The position numbers were made by a program, and so were the translations under genes. Positions 38,829 to 50,546 of a DNA stretch of 64,000 bases are shown piece after piece. The notes under the pieces were generated by a model. That model saw nothing but the letters and a program-made list of their open reading frames with translations, did not search any database and was not told the origin of the DNA. The DNA comes from Scleromatobacter humisilvae (GTDB lineage Bacteria > Pseudomonadota > Gammaproteobacteria > Burkholderiales > Burkholderiaceae_C): assembly GCF_023231945.1 (NCBI RefSeq), contig NZ_JAJLJH010000006.1:124001-188000 (forward strand), in the 5' to 3' direction. The first letter of the stretch is position 1. Every line of letters begins with the position of its first letter.

Positions 38829-40181
38829 TCAGAACACCGGATGGCCCGTGATGGCGGCCGGCAGCCAGGTGGAGAACGACGGCACGTAGGTCACGAGGTT
38901 GATCGCCACCCAGATCGCCAGGTAGTACGGCCAGGCGGTGCGCGTGGCCTGGCCCATCGAGATCTCGCCGATCGCGCAGCCGACGAACTGCACGGTGCCC
39001 ACCGGCGGGTGCACGAGGCCCAGTGCGCAGTTGAGCAGCAGCATCATCCCGAACTGCACCGGGCCGACGCCCATCTGGATGGCCAGCGGCAGGAACAGCG
39101 GCGTCGTGATCAGGATGTGCGCGGCCATGTCGAGGAACATGCCGAGGATGATCTGGATGATGTTGATGTACAGCAGCATCAGCCACGGATGGTGCGTGGC
39201 GCCCAGCAACAGGTCGTTGATGCTCTCGGGGATCTCGAGGTAGGCCATCTGCCAGCGCAGCATGTTGGACACGCCGATCAGCAGCAGGATCACGCCGGTC
39301 GTGCGCGCCGCCTTGCCGAGCGCGTGCCACAGCTTCTGGCGCGTCAGCGAGCGGTAGACGACGGTGGTGAGCAGCAGCGACCACGTCACCGCGATCGCCG
39401 CGGCCTCGGTGGCGGTGGTGACGCCGCCCATCACGCAGGCCAGGATGATGACGATGATGGCCAGGCCCGGCAGCGACGCGATGCCGGTGCGCGCGACCGT
39501 GCCCCAGCCCGGGAACATGCGGATCATCGAGCTGCCGTCCTCGCGCTTCGGATAGCCGCAGCGCACCGCCTGCCAGTACGCGGCCACCAGCATGCACACC
39601 ATGATCCAGAACACCGGCACCAGGCCGGCGAACATCAGGTCGCCGATCGACACGCCCTTGATCGTGTTGCCCGCGATCTCGCCCGCGGCGGCCTGCGCCG
39701 CGAACGCGTAGATGATCATGTTGTGCGAGGTGGGCATCAGCGCGCCGGCCAGCGACGCGTGCGTGGTGACGTTGACGGCGTAGTCGGCGCCGTAGCCCTC
39801 GCGCTTCATCAGCGGGATCATCACGCCGCCCATCGCGGAGGTGTCGGCCACCGGCGAGCCCGAGACGCCGCCGAACAGCGTCGACGCGAGCACGTTGGCG
39901 AGGCCGAGCCCGCCGCGCACGTGGCCCGTGAGGCTGCGCGCGAAGTTCATGATGCGGTCGGCCACGCCGCCATGCAGCATCAGCTCGCCCGAGAAGATGA
40001 AGAACGGGATCGCGAGGAACGAGAACACGTTCATGCCCGAGACCATCATCTGCACGGCCGTGGCGATGGGCAGGCCTTCGGAGAAGAACGCGGCGAGGCA
40101 GGCGAGGCCGATGGCGAAGGCCACCGGCACGCCCAGCAGCAGCAGGACGACGAACGTGGAGCAGAGCAGGGTCAGGGCCAT
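38829..40181 (-). CDS. dctM: TRAP transporter large permease (DctM)
   Basis: 450 residues, about 12 hydrophobic helices, with the DctM-type SFLAIPFFIFSGELM and GGVSGSPVADTSAMGG segments and GLVHPPVGTVQF near the end. Last gene of the udh-lactonase-dctP-dctQ-dctM operon, 10 bases after dctQ. Imports the bound solute using a sodium or proton gradient; uronate/aldarate is the expected solute. Confidence 0.94.
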   Translation of the reverse strand: MALTLLCSTFVVLLLLGVPVAFAIGLACLAAFFSEGLPIATAVQMMVSGMNVFSFLAIPFFIFSGELMLHGGVADRIMNFARSLTGHVRGGLGLANVLASTLFGGVSGSPVADTSAMGGVMIPLMKREGYGADYAVNVTTHASLAGALMPTSHNMIIYAFAAQAAAGEIAGNTIKGVSIGDLMFAGLVPVFWIMVCMLVAAYWQAVRCGYPKREDGSSMIRMFPGWGTVARTGIASLPGLAIIVIILACVMGGVTTATEAAAIAVTWSLLLTTVVYRSLTRQKLWHALGKAARTTGVILLLIGVSNMLRWQMAYLEIPESINDLLLGATHHPWLMLLYINIIQIILGMFLDMAAHILITTPLFLPLAIQMGVGPVQFGMMLLLNCALGLVHPPVGTVQFVGCAIGEISMGQATRTAWPYYLAIWVAINLVTYVPSFSTWLPAAITGHPVF

Positions 40182-40191
40182 GGCGTTCGGG

Positions 40192-40677
40192 TCACTCTTC
40201 GTCTTCGGGCTCGGGCATGCGCCGCAGCATGCGATCGATCGAGAACAGCGCGATGAGCGCGCCGGCGACGATCAGCGGCAGGTAGCGCCACGCCTCGGAG
40301 ATCCCCAGCGTGGGGATCTGGTTGTCGTGCGTGGACTTCGCCATCTCCCAGGCGCCGTACAGGATCACCAGCGAGAACGTCAGCGTCGACAGCGCCACCA
40401 GCCGCGCGATCCAGTGCCGAACGACCGGCGGGAAGCGGTTGACGACGGAGTCCAGGCCGATGTGGCCGGCGTCGTGCGCCACCGCGGCGGCGCCGAACAT
40501 CGACACCGAGATCACCAGCAGCAGCGCCAGCTGCTCGACGTAGGGCGGCGCGTCGTTGAACACGTAGCGCATCACCACGCCGTACAGCACGACCATGCCC
40601 AGGCCCGCCAGGCACAGGCGCGCGATCACGAGCACGACGGCGGTGAGGCGGGCGTTGAGGTGGGCGAGCCAGGTCAT
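40192..40677 (-). CDS. dctQ: TRAP transporter small permease (DctQ)
   Basis: 161 residues with four hydrophobic helices (VVLVIARLCLAGLGMVVLYG is the first), ending in an acidic tail EPEDEE. Helps couple DctP to DctM. It lies 31 bases after dctP and 10 before dctM. Confidence 0.92.
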   Translation of the reverse strand: MTWLAHLNARLTAVVLVIARLCLAGLGMVVLYGVVMRYVFNDAPPYVEQLALLLVISVSMFGAAAVAHDAGHIGLDSVVNRFPPVVRHWIARLVALSTLTFSLVILYGAWEMAKSTHDNQIPTLGISEAWRYLPLIVAGALIALFSIDRMLRRMPEPEDEE

Positions 40678-40708
40678 GTCGGTTCCGGTGCGGCGCGGGC
40701 CCTGCGGC

Positions 40709-42625
<1,917 letters not shown>

Positions 42626-42629
<4 letters not shown>

Positions 42630-43444
42630 CGCGCGGGCCCCTGCTTCACGAAGGCGCCGCCCTGGTAGATGACGGCGGGGTCGGCCGGATCGCCCGGCGG
42701 CGTGTCGCGCTCGATCTGCGCGGCGAACGGCGCGGAGCTGTCGCGCGGCACGTAGCCGATGTGGGCGGCGCTCGCGTTGTCCCACCAGACCTGCGGATTG
42801 GCGCTGACGCCGCAGATCGTGGTGTGGCCCACGTCCTTCGCAGTCAGCGCGGCCAGCACCAGGCGCTCCAGGTCGTCGAAGCTCATCCAGGTGTGCAGCA
42901 TGCGGCGATCGCGCGGCGTGGCGAACGACGAGCCGATGCGCAGGCTCACCGTCTCGATGCCGTGGCGGTCGAAGTACAGCTGCGCGACGTCCTCGCCGAA
43001 GGCCTTGGACAGTCCGTAGAAGCCGTCAGGCTTCGGTGGCGCGTTGGCGGGGATCACCTCGTCCTGGCGGTAGAAGCCGGTGACGTGGTTGGAGCTGGCG
43101 AACACCACGCGCTTCACGCCTTGCTTGCGCGCGGCCTCGTACAGGTTGTAGGTGCCGACGATGTTGGCCGGCAGGATCGCCGCCCACGGTTGTTCGGTGG
43201 ACACGCCGCCCAGGTGGACGACCGCGTCGACGCCGTGCAGCAGCGCCAGCATCGCATCCGCGTCGGCCAGGTCGGCGGGCCGCGTTTCCTCCCGCGGCGC
43301 GGCATCGCCGAGCGGCGCGACGTCCGACAGCCGCAGGATCTCGCAATGGGCCGGCAGGCGACGACGCAGCTCGCGCCCGAGCCCGCCGGCGGCGCCGGTC
43401 AGCAGCAGGCGGTGGAACTTGGCGGCGGGGGCGGTCGAGGCCAT
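42626..43444 (-). CDS. udh: Uronate dehydrogenase
   Basis: A 272-residue short-chain/extended Rossmann enzyme that oxidises D-galacturonate or D-glucuronate to the aldarolactone with NAD+. Seen: [30 protein letters not shown] and the YGLSKAFGE catalytic Tyr/Lys pair. ATG 43444 ([11 protein letters not shown]) fits the family; an upstream in-frame start at 43486 would run into the operator. First gene of a five-gene operon, divergent from kdgD. Confidence 0.94.
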
Positions 43445-43488
43445 GGCAGTCGTCTTGTCTCGGTTGCAAGCTCTTTGGCCTGTCATAT

Positions 43489-43501
43489 GTTGTCGTACAA
43501 C
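43489..43501. promoter_or_regulatory. Candidate operator of the uronate GntR regulator, site 3
   Basis: GTTGTCGTACAAC, identical (other strand) to site 2. It is 44 bases upstream of the udh start in the udh/kdgD divergent region. Confidence 0.65.
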
Positions 43502-43631
43502 TTGGATAACTGTAGGGGCGGATGTTCGGCCACGATACAGGGATTACACCGAGGCTCTGCGCTCGCGGGCGCGGCGCCCGGCGGCCTGGCGCGGGTGTGC
43601 GGGCTTTCCCGAGGTTTCCTGTCGCGTCATT

Positions 43632-43644
43632 GTTATACGATGAC
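43632..43644. promoter_or_regulatory. Candidate operator of the uronate GntR regulator, site 4 (imperfect)
   Basis: The minus strand reads GTCATCGTATAAC, 12 of 13 positions like site 1. It is 76 bases upstream of the kdgD start, so this promoter would have its own site. Confidence 0.45.
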
Positions 43645-43720
43645 TGACAACAAAGGATCGCATATTGATCCGACAGCGGAGGCCTCGCGACGGCCCTCGA
43701 CACCGCGGAGACAAACACGA

Positions 43721-44632
43721 ATGACCCCAGAAGAGCTCAAGTCCGTGCTGCAGGCCGGCTTGCTGTCGTTCCCCCTGACCGACTTCGACGCCGACCTGCG
43801 CTTCGCACCGGGCTCCTATGCGGCGCGCCTGGAATGGCTGCAGCCCTATGGCGCCTCGGTGCTGTTCGCCGCCGGCGGCACCGGCGAATTCTTCTCGCTG
43901 GAGCCGCGCGAGTTCTCCGACGTGGTCCGCGTGGCGCTGGACACCTGCCGCGGCCGCACGCCCATCGTGGCGGGCGCCGGCGGCGGCACGACCCTGGCGA
44001 TCCAGTACGCGCAGGAGGCCGAGCGCCTGGGCGCGCAAGGCGTCCTGCTGCTGCCGCACTACCTCACCGAGGCCAGCCAGGCCGGGCTCGTGGCGCATGT
44101 GGAGGCGGTCTGCCGCAGCGTGAGGATCGGCGTGATCGTCTACAACCGCGGCGCCTGCCGCCTCGCTCCGGCGTCGCTGCAGGTGCTCGCGCAGCGCTGC
44201 CCCAACCTCGTGGGCTTCAAGGACGGCGTGGGCGACATCGAGAAGTTCGTGGCCGTGCGCCAGACGCTGGGCGACCGCTTCGCCTACCTCGGCGGCCTGC
44301 CCACGGCGGAGGTGTTCGCCGGTGCGTACAAGGCGATGGGCTGCCCGGTCTACTCGTCGGCCGTCTTCAACTTCGCGCCGCGCATGGCCATGGATTTCTA
44401 CCAGGCGCACGCGGCCGGCGACGTCGCCGCCTGCGACGCGCTGATCCGCAGCTTCTTCCTGCCCTACGTCGCGCTGCGCAATCGCGGCGAGGGCTACGCG
44501 GTGTCCATCGTGAAGGCGGGCGCGACGATCGTCGGGCATTCGGCCGGACCCGTGCGACCGCCGCTTTCCGACCTGCAGCCCGACGAGTTCGAACAGTTGC
44601 GCGCGTTGATCTCGACGCTCGGCCCCCAGTAG
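43721..44632 (+). CDS. kdgD: 5-dehydro-4-deoxyglucarate dehydratase (KdgD)
   Basis: 303 residues of the DapA/NAL aldolase family. The Schiff-base Lys lies in [10 protein letters not shown] and the active-site Tyr in [19 protein letters not shown] is the substrate loop. It dehydrates and decarboxylates the GarD product to 2-oxoglutarate semialdehyde. The dehydrogenase that would finish the route to 2-oxoglutarate is not in the window. The second porin follows 112 bases later on the same strand. Confidence 0.95.
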   Translation: MTPEELKSVLQAGLLSFPLTDFDADLRFAPGSYAARLEWLQPYGASVLFAAGGTGEFFSLEPREFSDVVRVALDTCRGRTPIVAGAGGGTTLAIQYAQEAERLGAQGVLLLPHYLTEASQAGLVAHVEAVCRSVRIGVIVYNRGACRLAPASLQVLAQRCPNLVGFKDGVGDIEKFVAVRQTLGDRFAYLGGLPTAEVFAGAYKAMGCPVYSSAVFNFAPRMAMDFYQAHAAGDVAACDALIRSFFLPYVALRNRGEGYAVSIVKAGATIVGHSAGPVRPPLSDLQPDEFEQLRALISTLGPQ

Positions 44633-44744
44633 ACGAACGACTTGCCAGAGTGCGCGGCCGAGGCGTCGCGCGGGGCGACCACGCCCGTTCCAACCGTGTT
44701 CGACAACCACCCACAGACCGCACCAGGTCACGAGGAGACATTCG

Positions 44745-46157
44745 ATGAGTCACCAGAAACTTGCGTTCCGCATGAACCCGGTCGTTGCCTTGCTCATGTC
44801 GGCCGGCCTGCTGGTCGCGACGACGGGCGCGCGCGCCGACCAGCTCGCCGACCTGCAGGCCGCGCTCGCGAAGCTGCAGGCCCAGGTCGCCGAACTCCAG
44901 GCGCAGCGCGACGCTGACCAGCAGAAGGCCGCGGCGGCCGCGGCGGCGGCGCCCCCGCCGGCGCCGGCCGTGGTCGTCAACCCGCCGCCGGCCATCCCCG
45001 CGGCCACCGACATCGGCAACGCCTCCGCGCTCGTGCCCGTGCCGCGCCTGCTGCAGATCAAGACCAACGGCGGCAGTTTCATGGTCTACGGCGACGTCGA
45101 CGAGTACGTCAACCACATGCACAGCAGCAGCGGCGCCAAGATCAACGCGCTGCAGGACGGCGCGCTGCTGCGCAGCCGGCTGGGCTTCACCGGCTCGAAG
45201 GACTTCGGCTCCGGCTACGGCGCCGCCTTCACGCTGGAGACGGGCCTGAACGCCACCAACGGCACCCAGGCCGACCAGCCCAACGCCGGCACGACCGGCC
45301 TGACCACCAGCGGCCGCCTGTTCGACCGCCAGGCCTGGGCCGGCCTGACCAACACGTCCTTGGGCGAGTTCCGCGTGGGCCGCCAGAACACCGACATCCA
45401 GGCCACCGGCAACTACATCGACTACACCGAGCGCAACCTGGGCTCGGTGGTCAACTCGTTCGGCGTGCCCTCGCGCTACGACGGCGACTTCGCGTATCTC
45501 TCGCCGCGCATCGCCGGGGTGCAGGTGGTGGCGCACTACGCCATCGGCGGCGGCGGCCAGCAGAACACGAGCACGTTCAACCAAGGCGTGATGCAGCTGC
45601 GCGCCGACTACGTCAACGGCCCGATCCGCGTCGCCTACTCGGGGCTGCTGGCCAAGGAGCCCAAGGGCACGGTCAACGGCGCCGAGGTCTACTACCACAG
45701 CGCGTATGCGAACTACGACTACGGCATGGGCACGATCTACGCGGTGTTCATCCGCTCGAACAACGGCGGCGGCGCGCTCAACAACACCGGCGGCAACGAG
45801 GTGGGCAACATCCCCAGCGTGGTCAACGGCAGCAATGCCACGGTGCACACGCCCTACGACATCTACCAGGTCTCGGCCGACTACCGGGTGAGCTCGACGC
45901 TGCGCGTGGGCGGCCTGTACGGCAAGATCCGCGACACGGTCAACTCCAGCGGCAGCGCCACGGGCTGGTCGGTGGGTGCGTACTGGCAGGCGTTCTCCAA
46001 CTTCACGCTCTACGGCCTGATCGACGAGATGGACAACGACACGACCGGCTCGTTCGGGCTGGCGGGATCGGCCGGCCTGACCAAGAACTTCTCGGGCGCC
46101 AACCTCACCGGCCAGCGCATCACGGGCGTGCAGCTGGGCGGCCTGCTGCGCTTCTGA
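44745..46157 (+). CDS. Coiled-coil outer-membrane porin, copy 2
   Basis: 470 residues with the same mature protein as the porin at 29445-30857 apart from one Ser/Ala change, but a different signal peptide (MSHQKLAFRMNPVVALLM). It follows kdgD, so it would serve uronate/aldarate uptake, while copy 1 serves the shikimate operon. A strong terminator follows. The different leader with an identical barrel suggests gene conversion that kept each copy's own promoter and start. Confidence 0.93.
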   Translation: MSHQKLAFRMNPVVALLMSAGLLVATTGARADQLADLQAALAKLQAQVAELQAQRDADQQKAAAAAAAAPPPAPAVVVNPPPAIPAATDIGNASALVPVPRLLQIKTNGGSFMVYGDVDEYVNHMHSSSGAKINALQDGALLRSRLGFTGSKDFGSGYGAAFTLETGLNATNGTQADQPNAGTTGLTTSGRLFDRQAWAGLTNTSLGEFRVGRQNTDIQATGNYIDYTERNLGSVVNSFGVPSRYDGDFAYLSPRIAGVQVVAHYAIGGGGQQNTSTFNQGVMQLRADYVNGPIRVAYSGLLAKEPKGTVNGAEVYYHSAYANYDYGMGTIYAVFIRSNNGGGALNNTGGNEVGNIPSVVNGSNATVHTPYDIYQVSADYRVSSTLRVGGLYGKIRDTVNSSGSATGWSVGAYWQAFSNFTLYGLIDEMDNDTTGSFGLAGSAGLTKNFSGANLTGQRITGVQLGGLLRF

Positions 46158-46160
46158 TCG
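44827..46160 (+). repeat. 1334-bp direct repeat, copy 2
   Basis: Partner of 29527-30860, same strand, 15300 bases apart, six mismatches all near the 5' end. The flanks on both sides are unrelated. Confidence 0.93.
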
Positions 46161-46178
46161 TCCCGGCGCCGCCCGCGC

Positions 46179-46208
46179 AAACGCCGACCCGGCCGGGTCG
46201 GCGTTTTT
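46179..46208 (+). terminator. Rho-independent terminator after porin copy 2
   Basis: A perfect 12-bp stem (AAACGCCGACCC / GGGTCGGCGTTT) with a GGCC loop, running into five T at 46204-46208. Confidence 0.9.
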
Positions 46209-46210
46209 CA

Positions 46211-46227
46211 TTGTGGGCGGCCCACAA
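46211..46227. promoter_or_regulatory. Perfect 8-1-8 palindrome after the terminator
   Basis: TTGTGGGC, G, GCCCACAA. It begins three bases after the T run. It could be a protein-binding dyad or a second hairpin; I see no gene it obviously controls. Confidence 0.35.
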
Positions 46228-46289
46228 GAAACACGGGCGCTGCCACGATGAGTGGGAGCGCCCGCGGGTCTGGTCGAGACCTGGCTACA

Positions 46290-46331
46290 TCACGTAGGGA
46301 GGTCCCTCTCGGACCAAGAGAATGAAGACAT
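46290..46331 (-). CDS. Possible 13-codon mini-ORF behind a perfect Shine-Dalgarno
   Basis: On the minus strand AGGAGGTGAT (46341-46332) is followed at once by ATG, then 12 more codons (MSSFSWSERDLPT) and TGA. The Shine-Dalgarno is the full complement of the 16S rRNA tail, far stronger than any other site in the window. Length is too short for any family test. It could be a leader peptide, a small protein or chance. Confidence 0.3.
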   Translation of the reverse strand: MSSFSWSERDLPT

Positions 46332-46410
46332 ATCACCTCCTTTCGCAGCTACCTGGGATGCCCAGCGTAACGCAAGATGTCGATCGGGGTGCGAACGCGG
46401 GTCTTGTGGG

Positions 46411-46668
46411 TCAACGGCCGCCGTCCGAAGGCGCCGCCTTCGCGCAGCCTCGGATGTTCATCGCCGCCAGGCAGACCTGCAGCACGACCAGCGCCCACGC
46501 GGCCGCGTGACACCCCCAGGCGATCCACAACGCATTGCTGGCGAGAAAGATCCAGAAGCCCAGCTTGCGTCGCCGTGCGTTCGTCGAGCCGACGAGCCAC
46601 GACGCGGCGACGGTCACGACCATGGCCGGCCATTGCAGGGCGTCGAGGAGGGCGGGGTTGTCGACCAT
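46411..46668 (-). CDS. Small conserved membrane protein (85 aa)
   Basis: 85 residues with three hydrophobic segments: WPAMVVTVAASWLVG, KLGFWIFLASNALWIAWG and AWALVVLQVCLAAMNIRG. I recall similar short uncharacterised membrane proteins in Burkholderiales but know no function. ATG 46668 is chosen because the upstream in-frame extension has no helix pattern and overlaps the next gene antisense. Confidence 0.75.
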   Translation of the reverse strand: MVDNPALLDALQWPAMVVTVAASWLVGSTNARRRKLGFWIFLASNALWIAWGCHAAAWALVVLQVCLAAMNIRGCAKAAPSDGGR

Positions 46669-46837
46669 GGATGCGGTGGAGGGATGACGCGGCAAGGCAA
46701 GCCCCGTTCCCCGGCGCCCGGCTCGCGGGCGACAAGACGCTCGTTCGGGATTGCGCCTTGCCAGCGATGTCTCGTGCACAAGCGCCGCGTCCGCGCCCGC
46801 CTTGGCTCGCGCCTCCCTCCACTCTTCACTGGCCACC

Positions 46838-47203
46838 ATGGACACCGACATCAACACCAACTCGCCGACCGCCGCCCAGCCGACGGCCGCACCCGTCACC
46901 CCGTTTCCGTCCGCGAAGCAGGACAGCCCCGAGCCGGCCACGGATGCCGCCAAGGAGGCGGCTGACACGCTGCTGGGCCGCGTGACCCAGAGCGCCCACG
47001 ACGTGATCGACGGACTCTCGGCCAGGGTGTCGGGCGTCACCTCCGGTGCGCAGGACAAGGTCGACCAGGCCCTGCAGGCGCGCGACGAATGGACGACCGC
47101 CGCGCGCGACGCGGTCCGCGATCACCCGCTGCTCTTCATCGGTGGCGCGCTGCTCGTCGGCGCCGCGCTGAACGCGCTGATGTCGTCGCGACGCGACCGC
47201 TGA
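46838..47203 (+). CDS. DUF883/ElaB-YqjD-like tail-anchored protein
   Basis: 121 residues: an Ala/Thr/Pro-rich N-terminus, an amphipathic helical middle (LLGRVTQSAHDVIDGLSARV) and a single C-terminal membrane helix (LLFIGGALLVGAALNALM) followed by SSRRDR. This layout matches the stationary-phase, ribosome-associated inner-membrane proteins YqjD/ElaB. It lies 72 bases before the catalase, a stress-gene context. Confidence 0.8.
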   Translation: MDTDINTNSPTAAQPTAAPVTPFPSAKQDSPEPATDAAKEAADTLLGRVTQSAHDVIDGLSARVSGVTSGAQDKVDQALQARDEWTTAARDAVRDHPLLFIGGALLVGAALNALMSSRRDR

Positions 47204-47275
47204 CCCTTCCCGCCCATGCCCAGGCTGCAGATGCACGCGAGTGCAGGCGCAGCCTTTGACTCATCTGGAGGCCTC

Positions 47276-49687
47276 ATGGCCAATTCGAAGAACACTTCGG
47301 CGCCCGTCTCGTCCGGCCTGGGCTCCGCCGCCAGCACGATCGGCGGCCCGGCGTCCGGCATCAGCGCCGACCCGGCCATGGCCGGCAACGGGCCGTCGAT
47401 CGGCGCCCTGGCAGGCAAGGCCGCGGGCACGCAGGCGATCGCCGCCGCGATGCCGGCGAACGCGCTCAAGCAGCATGACCACGGGCTGGACGCCGGCCAT
47501 GCGCCCGTCGAGGGCGAGTCCGTCAAGCCGCCCGTGGCCGCGCTCGGCGCGAGCACGCTCAGCGAGGTCGCCGACTCCGCCAAGGTCGGCGCGGGGGGTG
47601 CGGCTCCCGGCCTGAACGCGACCACCGATTCGCTCGACAGCGCGCGCGTCGACTCCACAGGCCAGGCGATGACGACCAACCAGGGCGTGCTGGTCGCCGA
47701 CAACCAGAACTCGCTCAAGGCCGGGCTGCGCGGGCCCACGCTGCTGGAAGACTTCGTCCTGCGCGAGAAGATCAGCCACTTCGACCACGAGCGCATCCCG
47801 GAGCGCGTCGTGCACGCACGCGGATCGGCGGCCCACGGCTACTTCGAGTGCGACGTCGCGCTCGGCGACATCACCAAGGCGACGCCGTTCGCGCAGGCGG
47901 GCAAGCGCACGCCGGTGTTCGTGCGCTTCTCGACGGTGGCGGGCGAGCGCGGCTCGACCGACACCGCGCGCGACGTGCGCGGCTTCGCCGTCAAGTTCTA
48001 CACCGACGAAGGCAACTGGGACCTTGTCGGCAACAACATCCCCGTCTTCTTCATCCAGGACGCGATGAAGTTCCCCGACCTCATCCACGCGGCCAAGCCC
48101 GAGCCGCACCACGGCATGCCGCAGGCGGGCACGGCGCACGACACCTTCTGGGACTTCGTCTCGCTGTCGCCCGAGACCGCGCACATGCTGATGTGGGCGA
48201 TGTCGGATCGCGCGATCCCGCGCAGCTACCGCATGATGCAGGGATTCGGCGTGCACACCTTCCGCCTGGTCGACGCGAAGGGCGAGTCGCGCTTCTGCAA
48301 GTTCCACTGGACGCCGTCGGCCGGCACGCACTCGCTCGTGTGGGACGAGGCCGTCAAGATCTCCGGCTGCGATCCGGACTTCCACCGGCGCGACCTGTGG
48401 GAGGCCATCGAGTCCGGCAACTATCCGGAGTGGACGCTGGGCCTGCAGGTCTTCACCGAGGCGCAGGCCGCGGCGTTCAATTTCGACGTGCTCGACCCGA
48501 CGAAGCTGGTTCCGGAGGAACTGGTGCCGGTGCGTCCCGTCGGCCGCATGGTGCTCGACCGCAACCCCGACAACTTCTTCGCCGAGACCGAGCAGGTCGC
48601 CTTCTGCACCGCGCACGTGGTGCCCGGCATCGACTTCACGAACGACCCGCTGCTGCAGGGCCGCATCCATTCCTACGTCGACACCCAGATCACCCGATTG
48701 GGCGGCATGAACTTCCACGAATTGCCGATCAACGCACCGCTGGTCGAGGTGCACAACAACCAGCGCGACGGCATCCACCGGCGCGCGATCCCGCGCGGGC
48801 GCGTCGCGTACGAGCCCAACTCGCTGGGCGGCGGCTGCCCGTTCCAGGCCGGCGCGCGCGGCTTCGTCCCGTTCCCCGAGCCCGTCGCCGAGGACAAGGT
48901 GCGCGGCAAGCCCGAGAAGTTCGCCGACCACTTCTCGCAGGCGACGCTGTTCTTCGACAGCCAGTCGGACGTCGAGAAGAACCACATCGTCGCGGCCTTC
49001 CGCTTCGAGCTCACCCGCGTGCAGACGCCGGCGATCCGCCAGCGCGTCGTGTCCCTGCTGCGCAATGTCGACGAGACGCTGGCCGCGCGCGTGGCCGACG
49101 GCCTCGGCATGCAGCTGCCGCCCGCGCAGGCGCGCGCGCTCGAGCCGCCGGTCAAGTCGGAGGTCGACGCCTCCGCGCCGCTGTCGCTGTTCAACTTCCC
49201 GGGGCTGGGCGACGTCACCGGCCGGCGCATCGCAATGCTCGTTGCGGACGGTGCCCGAGCCGACGCGATGCAGCAGGTCTACGACCGCCTCATCGACGCC
49301 GGCGCCGCGCCGCGCTACCTCGGAACGAAGCTGGGCCGCGTCGCGTCGTCGACGGGCGCGCCCATCGAGATCGAGGCGACGCTGGAGACGATGCCGTCGC
49401 CGCTGTGGGATGCGGTCGTGGTCGATGCCTCGGCGGACGCGCTGGTCAAGGTCGGGCCGGCCGTCGAGTTCATCAAGGAACAGTTCCGCCACTGCAAGAC
49501 GATCTTCGTGCTGGGCGGGTCCATCGCGCTGCTGGCGGCTGCAGCGATCGAGCCGACGCCCGACGATGCCGGCTTCATCGACCTGGCGGCCGGCGAGGCC
49601 GTCACCGGCGCGGCCATCGATCGCTTCATCAAGGCCGTGGGGCGCCACAAGCACTACGAGCGCGAGCGCGACCCGTCGCCGGTCTGA
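47276..49687 (+). CDS. katE: Large-subunit monofunctional catalase (KatE/HPII type)
   Basis: 803 residues, clade 2 catalase with a C-terminal flavodoxin/DJ-1-like domain. An unusual Ala/Gly-rich N-terminal extension of about 145 residues precedes the core. The distal His lies in [10 protein letters not shown], the distal Asn in [12 protein letters not shown] and the haem-ligand Tyr in [24 protein letters not shown] at 47267-47271 sets ATG 47276. It breaks down hydrogen peroxide, probably in stationary phase. It ends at a GC-rich hairpin shared with the convergent PRC gene. Confidence 0.95.
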   Translation: MANSKNTSAPVSSGLGSAASTIGGPASGISADPAMAGNGPSIGALAGKAAGTQAIAAAMPANALKQHDHGLDAGHAPVEGESVKPPVAALGASTLSEVADSAKVGAGGAAPGLNATTDSLDSARVDSTGQAMTTNQGVLVADNQNSLKAGLRGPTLLEDFVLREKISHFDHERIPERVVHARGSAAHGYFECDVALGDITKATPFAQAGKRTPVFVRFSTVAGERGSTDTARDVRGFAVKFYTDEGNWDLVGNNIPVFFIQDAMKFPDLIHAAKPEPHHGMPQAGTAHDTFWDFVSLSPETAHMLMWAMSDRAIPRSYRMMQGFGVHTFRLVDAKGESRFCKFHWTPSAGTHSLVWDEAVKISGCDPDFHRRDLWEAIESGNYPEWTLGLQVFTEAQAAAFNFDVLDPTKLVPEELVPVRPVGRMVLDRNPDNFFAETEQVAFCTAHVVPGIDFTNDPLLQGRIHSYVDTQITRLGGMNFHELPINAPLVEVHNNQRDGIHRRAIPRGRVAYEPNSLGGGCPFQAGARGFVPFPEPVAEDKVRGKPEKFADHFSQATLFFDSQSDVEKNHIVAAFRFELTRVQTPAIRQRVVSLLRNVDETLAARVADGLGMQLPPAQARALEPPVKSEVDASAPLSLFNFPGLGDVTGRRIAMLVADGARADAMQQVYDRLIDAGAAPRYLGTKLGRVASSTGAPIEIEATLETMPSPLWDAVVVDASADALVKVGPAVEFIKEQFRHCKTIFVLGGSIALLAAAAIEPTPDDAGFIDLAAGEAVTGAAIDRFIKAVGRHKHYERERDPSPV

Positions 49688-49695
49688 CGCGGGCC

Positions 49696-49734
49696 GGCGG
49701 CAGGGCGCGCGGGTCCTTCCAGCGCCCTGCCGCC
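49696..49734. terminator. GC-rich hairpin between convergent katE and PRC gene
   Basis: A perfect 13-bp stem (GGCGGCAGGGCGC / GCGCCCTGCCGCC) with a 13-base loop. No T run on either side, so it may be a bidirectional stop or mRNA end stabiliser. Confidence 0.6.
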
Positions 49735-49745
49735 AATGGTGCGCG

Positions 49746-50105
49746 TCAGATGAGGTCGTCGCCGTAGTACTCGCGGATCCCGCGCGTGTACTGGTCGTCG
49801 TAGGCGGGACGGGCGTCGCTCGAATAGCGCGGGGCCTCGCTCAGCTGCTCCTTCTCGAGCGGCACGACGTAGCCTTCCTTGTCGGCGTCGTACTTCAACA
49901 TCGACCAGGGCAGCGGATAACGGTCGGCGCCCATGCCCAGGATGCCGCCGAACTCGAGCACGGCATAGCGGACCGCACCGGAGCGCTTGTCGATGACGAG
50001 GTGGTCGATCGATCCCAGGGAGTCGCCGGCGGGATTGAAGACGTCGGTGCCGGCGACGCGGTCGGACGTGATGACGGCGCTGGGGAGAGTCGTGGCTTGC
50101 TGCAT
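49746..50105 (-). CDS. PRC-barrel domain protein
   Basis: 119 residues; one PRC-barrel (SDRVAGTDVFNPAGDSLGSI, YAVLEFGGILGMG) and an acidic tail. Such proteins are common stress- or sporulation-type accessory proteins in soil proteobacteria with no fixed function. ATG 50105 (MQQATTLP) is preferred to an upstream in-frame start. Confidence 0.85.
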   Translation of the reverse strand: MQQATTLPSAVITSDRVAGTDVFNPAGDSLGSIDHLVIDKRSGAVRYAVLEFGGILGMGADRYPLPWSMLKYDADKEGYVVPLEKEQLSEAPRYSSDARPAYDDQYTRGIREYYGDDLI

Positions 50106-50199
50106 GGCGGATCCTTGGGAGATGCGAGCGCGGCGGAGTGCCGCGCCCATCGACCGCCGTCCAGCATCCCGCGTTCCCAGCTCGAACGCTCACCCGCCG

Positions 50200-50439
50200 T
50201 CAGTCGAGGCTCGACGGCCCGGCCTCGCCCGGACGCTCCGCGGTCTTCCCGCGCAGCCTGAAGGTGCGGCTGCCGCTCAGCGTCTCGAATTCCCCATCGA
50301 CGCCGGTGGGCCGCAGGCGCTCGCCGGTGGCCAGGCTGTACGCCGGCGCGGTCTGCCCGTTGGGCAGCGTGACGTTCCTGAGAACGATGATGCATGCCTC
50401 GCCGCGCTGGCCGATGGCTTCGTATTTCTCGATCTCCAT
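50200..50439 (-). CDS. Conserved small protein of unknown function (79 aa)
   Basis: 79 residues starting MEIEKYEAIGQRGEA. It has a beta-rich pattern (IIVLRNVTLP, FETLSGSRTFRLRG) and no helix or Cys motif. I do not recognise a named family. It is upstream of the PRC gene on the same strand (94-base gap) and divergent from the aldo/keto reductase. Confidence 0.65.
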   Translation of the reverse strand: MEIEKYEAIGQRGEACIIVLRNVTLPNGQTAPAYSLATGERLRPTGVDGEFETLSGSRTFRLRGKTAERPGEAGPSSLD

Positions 50440-50546
50440 GCCGCGCATTGTGCTGCGTCGATATTGTCGAGCACGGCATCGGAGCCTCGCCGCGGTATGT
50501 CGATTGCCGACCGCTGGCCTCCACCCCGTCCACCTCAAGGCCCGCC

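Noticed and set aside
46332-46344. Plus-strand ATCACCTCCTTTC as a 16S rRNA fragment
   Set aside because: Only about 13 bases match the rRNA tail and no other rRNA sequence flanks it; a strong Shine-Dalgarno on the other strand explains it better.
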